64,000 nucleotides of DNA from DTU089 sp002440045 (GTDB lineage: Bacteria; Bacillota; Clostridia; Oscillospirales; Acutalibacteraceae): contig CALABP010000088.1 of the NCBI GenBank assembly GCA_937885695.1, forward strand, positions 1 to 64,000, in the 5' to 3' direction. Each line of letters opens with the position of its first letter. Within the stretch, counting starts at the first letter, position 1. Positions 61,943 through 64,000 of this stretch are shown here, piece after piece. The position numbers were made by a program, and so were the translations under genes. The notes under the pieces were generated by a model, which was not told where the DNA came from, searched no databases, and saw only the letters and a list, made by a program, of their open reading frames with translations.

Positions 61943-62445
61943 TTAGTTTTCCTCACGCTGATGAAGGGTGATAATGTTGTCGAGAGAGGTAAAAAACTCG
62001 GCAATTTGCTTTTGTTCCACAACACTTTTGGAAATGTAAATTTCTATTTCACTCAGAGTTGGATATTTCAAATTCCAGTTATCGGATGTAATTCCTTGTG
62101 AGTTAATCTGAAAAGTATGTACCATTTGTGGTAATTTGAATTGATAAGCAATACACCTTGAAAAAACTCCTGCATTAGGCGAAAGAACTGTATATGCAGG
62201 ACTTACAATCCCCTCATAAGGTGAGTATCCGCTTGCACCTTGCCACATTCTCATTGAATTATAAGCTATGTCGCCAACACATACTTTTTTATATTTTGAC
62301 TTGTCATCGTTGGAGTTGTCGTGTCTTCCGAGTTCTGAAAACTTTTTAATACCATCGTTGATAGTAACGGAGATTAACTCTCCATCAGGCATATTTTCAA
62401 CTCGCTCAGAAAAACACTCTCCCAACTTACGCTGTTCCCAAGAAA
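61943..62445 (-). pseudogene. hsdS target-recognition cassette 2 (silent half gene)
   Basis: The same target-recognition domain as cassette 1 but ending HQREEN-stop at 61943. It begins 7 bases after the NADAR gene stop, in mid-gene (SWEQRKLGE), with an in-frame TAA just before it and no start of its own. A functional HsdS has two such halves, so alone it cannot form a normal S subunit. Confidence 0.8.
61955..62445. repeat. 491-base direct repeat, copy 2
   Basis: Same orientation as 58226-58716, on the other side of hsdR. Its outer base triplet next to ACGCTG is CTC in place of CTT. Confidence 0.9.
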
Positions 62446-62452
62446 AAGACGA

Positions 62453-62926
62453 TTACAACCGTTCACGAACCATCATAAGGGCATATCCAAGTAGATTTTG
62501 CCCATTCCACTTGTCAATTTCAAGCCTATTAGGGTCTTTCATTGACAAACCGATACCCCATATTTTGTCCTTTACTGCACATTCAGCCAAAATACAATTT
62601 TCTGTTGCTTTAAGCTCTTTCTTCAAGTCCTCATTTTGAGAAAACTTTGCAAGCAATCCCTCAAAAACAACAATTTGACGAACACCGTTCCAGTGGCTTT
62701 CGTTATAATTTGCGACAAGCCTGCCAAGAGTTTTAATCTCGGCGACATCATCCGTCGCAAGTATTTTGTGTGCCGTGTCCTTGTCACCAAAGCACACGGC
62801 TTTTTTATACATCATATATTGTTCCATTGAGGAAAAGTTTACATTATTTACAGTAAACCTACTCGGATACCAATTACTTAAATATCCGTTTTCCTCATCC
62901 GGATTATGAAAGCAGACTATTTTCAT
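62453..62926 (-). CDS. NADAR-family ADP-ribosyl hydrolase (YbiA-like)
   Basis: 157 residues, complete. Family marks: NGYLSNWYPSRF, FSSMEQYMMYKKA with the conserved Glu, IKTLGRLVANYNESHW, and ECAVKDKIWGIGLSM...QNLLGYALMMVRE. NADAR proteins remove ADP-ribose (shown for ADP-ribosylated guanosine in DNA) and can act as antitoxins next to DarT-type toxins. Its ATG overlaps the stop of the middle gene (ATGA). As third gene after an ADP-ribosyltransferase-fold protein, an antitoxin or reversal role is likely but inferred. Confidence 0.9.
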   Translation of the reverse strand: MKIVCFHNPDEENGYLSNWYPSRFTVNNVNFSSMEQYMMYKKAVCFGDKDTAHKILATDDVAEIKTLGRLVANYNESHWNGVRQIVVFEGLLAKFSQNEDLKKELKATENCILAECAVKDKIWGIGLSMKDPNRLEIDKWNGQNLLGYALMMVRERL

Positions 62927-63342
62927 TGCACTGCACCGACTTTTTTAACGGCTAAGTCGAGCTCCAAATCATGAAGTCCGCTGTAGGCTTTCATCAAAAA
63001 ACTTACAGGGACTTTTTTGACTACTTCGCTGCTCGGAATATTGTAATACCACTGATAATAGGCATAAAATTCGCCTATCCAATCCGGCATAAAGCCTTCA
63101 ATAGCCTTGCCGTTTTTTAGTTCAAAACTATCGGTTTTGCAGAAATAATCCCACAATTCGGGAGCACTCATTGTGTTCACATAGGCTTGAGCTTCATCAA
63201 TGCTTTTTCTTGTTTTACTTGTCATATAGGTGTTGATAAAGTCAAAAGTATCCTTATCAGGATAATTTTGTGATACAAGGTCAAAAAGTTTGCCTTGATT
63301 TTCAACAACATCGTTCAAATATGCTTCCGGATATGCCGTCAT
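62923..63342 (-). CDS. Unknown protein between the DUF3990 and NADAR genes
   Basis: 139 residues from ATG 63342, after GAGAGGTGAT; a GTG at 63351 is inside that site's neighbourhood and less likely. No family is recognised. Features: helical N-terminal half (AYLNDVVENQGKLFDLVSQN), a central Trp/Phe/Tyr-rich strip (FMPDWIGEFYAYYQWYYNI) and an acidic-then-basic end. No signal peptide or membrane helix. Tight coupling on both sides means it works with its neighbours, perhaps as an adaptor, inhibitor or substrate. Confidence 0.8.
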   Translation of the reverse strand: MTAYPEAYLNDVVENQGKLFDLVSQNYPDKDTFDFINTYMTSKTRKSIDEAQAYVNTMSAPELWDYFCKTDSFELKNGKAIEGFMPDWIGEFYAYYQWYYNIPSSEVVKKVPVSFLMKAYSGLHDLELDLAVKKVGAVQ

Positions 63343-63347
63343 TATAA

Positions 63348-64000
63348 TCACCTCTCAAATAATGTGCTGAACACATTTGTTACTTTGTTGGCATCGGAGT
63401 CAACAAGTTCACGCATCCTTTTTCGTGCAATTATATCTCTTTCATTGTACTTTTCGTTAAACTCGCTATAATCAACGCTGATAAGCCCGTCATCAACTTC
63501 TGCAAGTTTTGAATAAGCAAGCTCGGACTTTATGCAGTATTGAATACCCAATCCGCCTAACGATAATAATTCTTCAAGGATTTCAATATCAATATTGTCA
63601 CGCACAAATTCTTTTGCAATATAGAAATATGACGCATTAGCTCTCCAGCCTTTTATAACATCATACTCGCTTGTAACAATACCATATTTGGCAATAAACT
63701 TTTTAGATAAAACCTTATAACGCCTTGAGTCGGAAGCGTCTCTGTGTTTCATCAATTCAGCAAGCCAAGAAAGAACATTATACTCTTGAAAATCTAAAAT
63801 CTTCAAATTTGTGGTATCCAATTCATACTTATGAACCCAACCGTTCGTTTCATCAGGTCTGCAAACCGCCCATTCTTTGGCAAGTTCAATATTTTCTGTT
63901 AAATAGAAGCCTTTTCCGTAATCATGTTTGCCTTCGCCAAAGCCAAATTGAGGCACAACAACCTTATTAGGACTGCCGTGATATAAAATAATTTTTCCCA
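63348..64000 (-). CDS. DUF3990 ADP-ribosyltransferase-fold protein (first base beyond window)
   Basis: 217 residues, read as (M)GKIILYHGSPNKVV onwards. The visible last two bases TG before GGA suggest the start codon ends at 63999, with only its first base missing. YHGS (7-10) and HDYGKGFYLTENIELAKEWA are the DUF3990 signature; the H and second-strand Y fit the H-Y pair of ADP-ribosyltransferases. The third catalytic residue is not certain. The enzyme would move ADP-ribose from NAD to an unknown target. First gene of the operon with the unknown and NADAR genes. Confidence 0.85.
   Translation of the reverse strand, partial: GKIILYHGSPNKVVVPQFGFGEGKHDYGKGFYLTENIELAKEWAVCRPDETNGWVHKYELDTTNLKILDFQEYNVLSWLAELMKHRDASDSRRYKVLSKKFIAKYGIVTSEYDVIKGWRANASYFYIAKEFVRDNIDIEILEELLSLGGLGIQYCIKSELAYSKLAEVDDGLISVDYSEFNEKYNERDIIARKRMRELVDSDANKVTNVFSTLFER

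Larger units (their letters stand above)
56793..64000. mobile_element. Left part of an integrated element at tRNA-Trp
   Basis: Begins at the tRNA-Trp 3' fragment and carries a tyrosine recombinase about 430 bases inside, two hsdS cassettes, hsdR and the ADP-ribosylation operon, all on the minus strand. The right end is beyond the window. The genes left of 56793 read as ordinary chromosome. Whether the recombinase at 57272 is the integrase of the element or only the hsdS switch enzyme is open. Confidence 0.6.

Overview
The window reads as a chromosome segment of an anaerobic Clostridia-type Bacillota (my inference: an uncultured gut Oscillospiraceae/Ruminococcaceae-like lineage). The support is a V-type ATPase operon in place of an F-type one, a gdpP-rplI-dnaB-tilS-hpt-ftsH block, RNase J, a BlaI/BlaR pair, strong Shine-Dalgarno sites and frequent TTG starts. 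Two accessory regions flank a mostly housekeeping core.

Left accessory region (1-7600): an AbiE-type nucleotidyltransferase toxin and its regulator (minus strand, toxin cut by the window edge), a divergent promoter pair around a perfect inverted repeat, a 750-base non-coding tract with two copies of a ~208-base hairpin-rich unit, a Dam-like methyltransferase with a fused HTH and an unknown partner, a BlaI/BlaR1 system with visible operators, and a SWIM zinc-finger protein behind a palindromic promoter.

Core (7750-55400): a lipoprotein, GNAT acetyltransferase, flavodiiron protein, valS-folC, a nine-gene V-ATPase operon ending in a DUF4364 regulator-like gene, and a minus-strand myo-inositol operon (iolC, SanA-like, iolB, iolD, iolE, iolA, iolG, then two redox flavoproteins). 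These are followed by YhhN, AlaX, a set of metallohydrolases, RNase HI, a nucleotidyltransferase with a degenerate phosphomannomutase tail, RNase J, GdpP, L9, DnaB, TilS, Hpt and FtsH. The V-ATPase K subunit carries the residues that bind sodium in Enterococcus hirae NtpK. ntpD and ftsH seem to start at ACG and ATT.

Right accessory region (55500-64000): an unknown protein, then the 3' part of a tRNA-Trp gene cut exactly at the anticodon loop, which marks the left end of an integrated element. Inside are a tyrosine recombinase bracketed by 23-base inverted repeats, two copies of a 491-base hsdS target-recognition cassette in direct orientation on either side of hsdR, and, right behind the second cassette, a three-gene operon: an ADP-ribosyltransferase-fold protein (DUF3990), an unknown 139-residue protein and a NADAR-family hydrolase. 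No hsdM or full hsdS is in view. The ART/unknown/NADAR operon, with opposing predicted activities, is the best candidate for a poorly described system here; the hsdS-recombinase layout is second.
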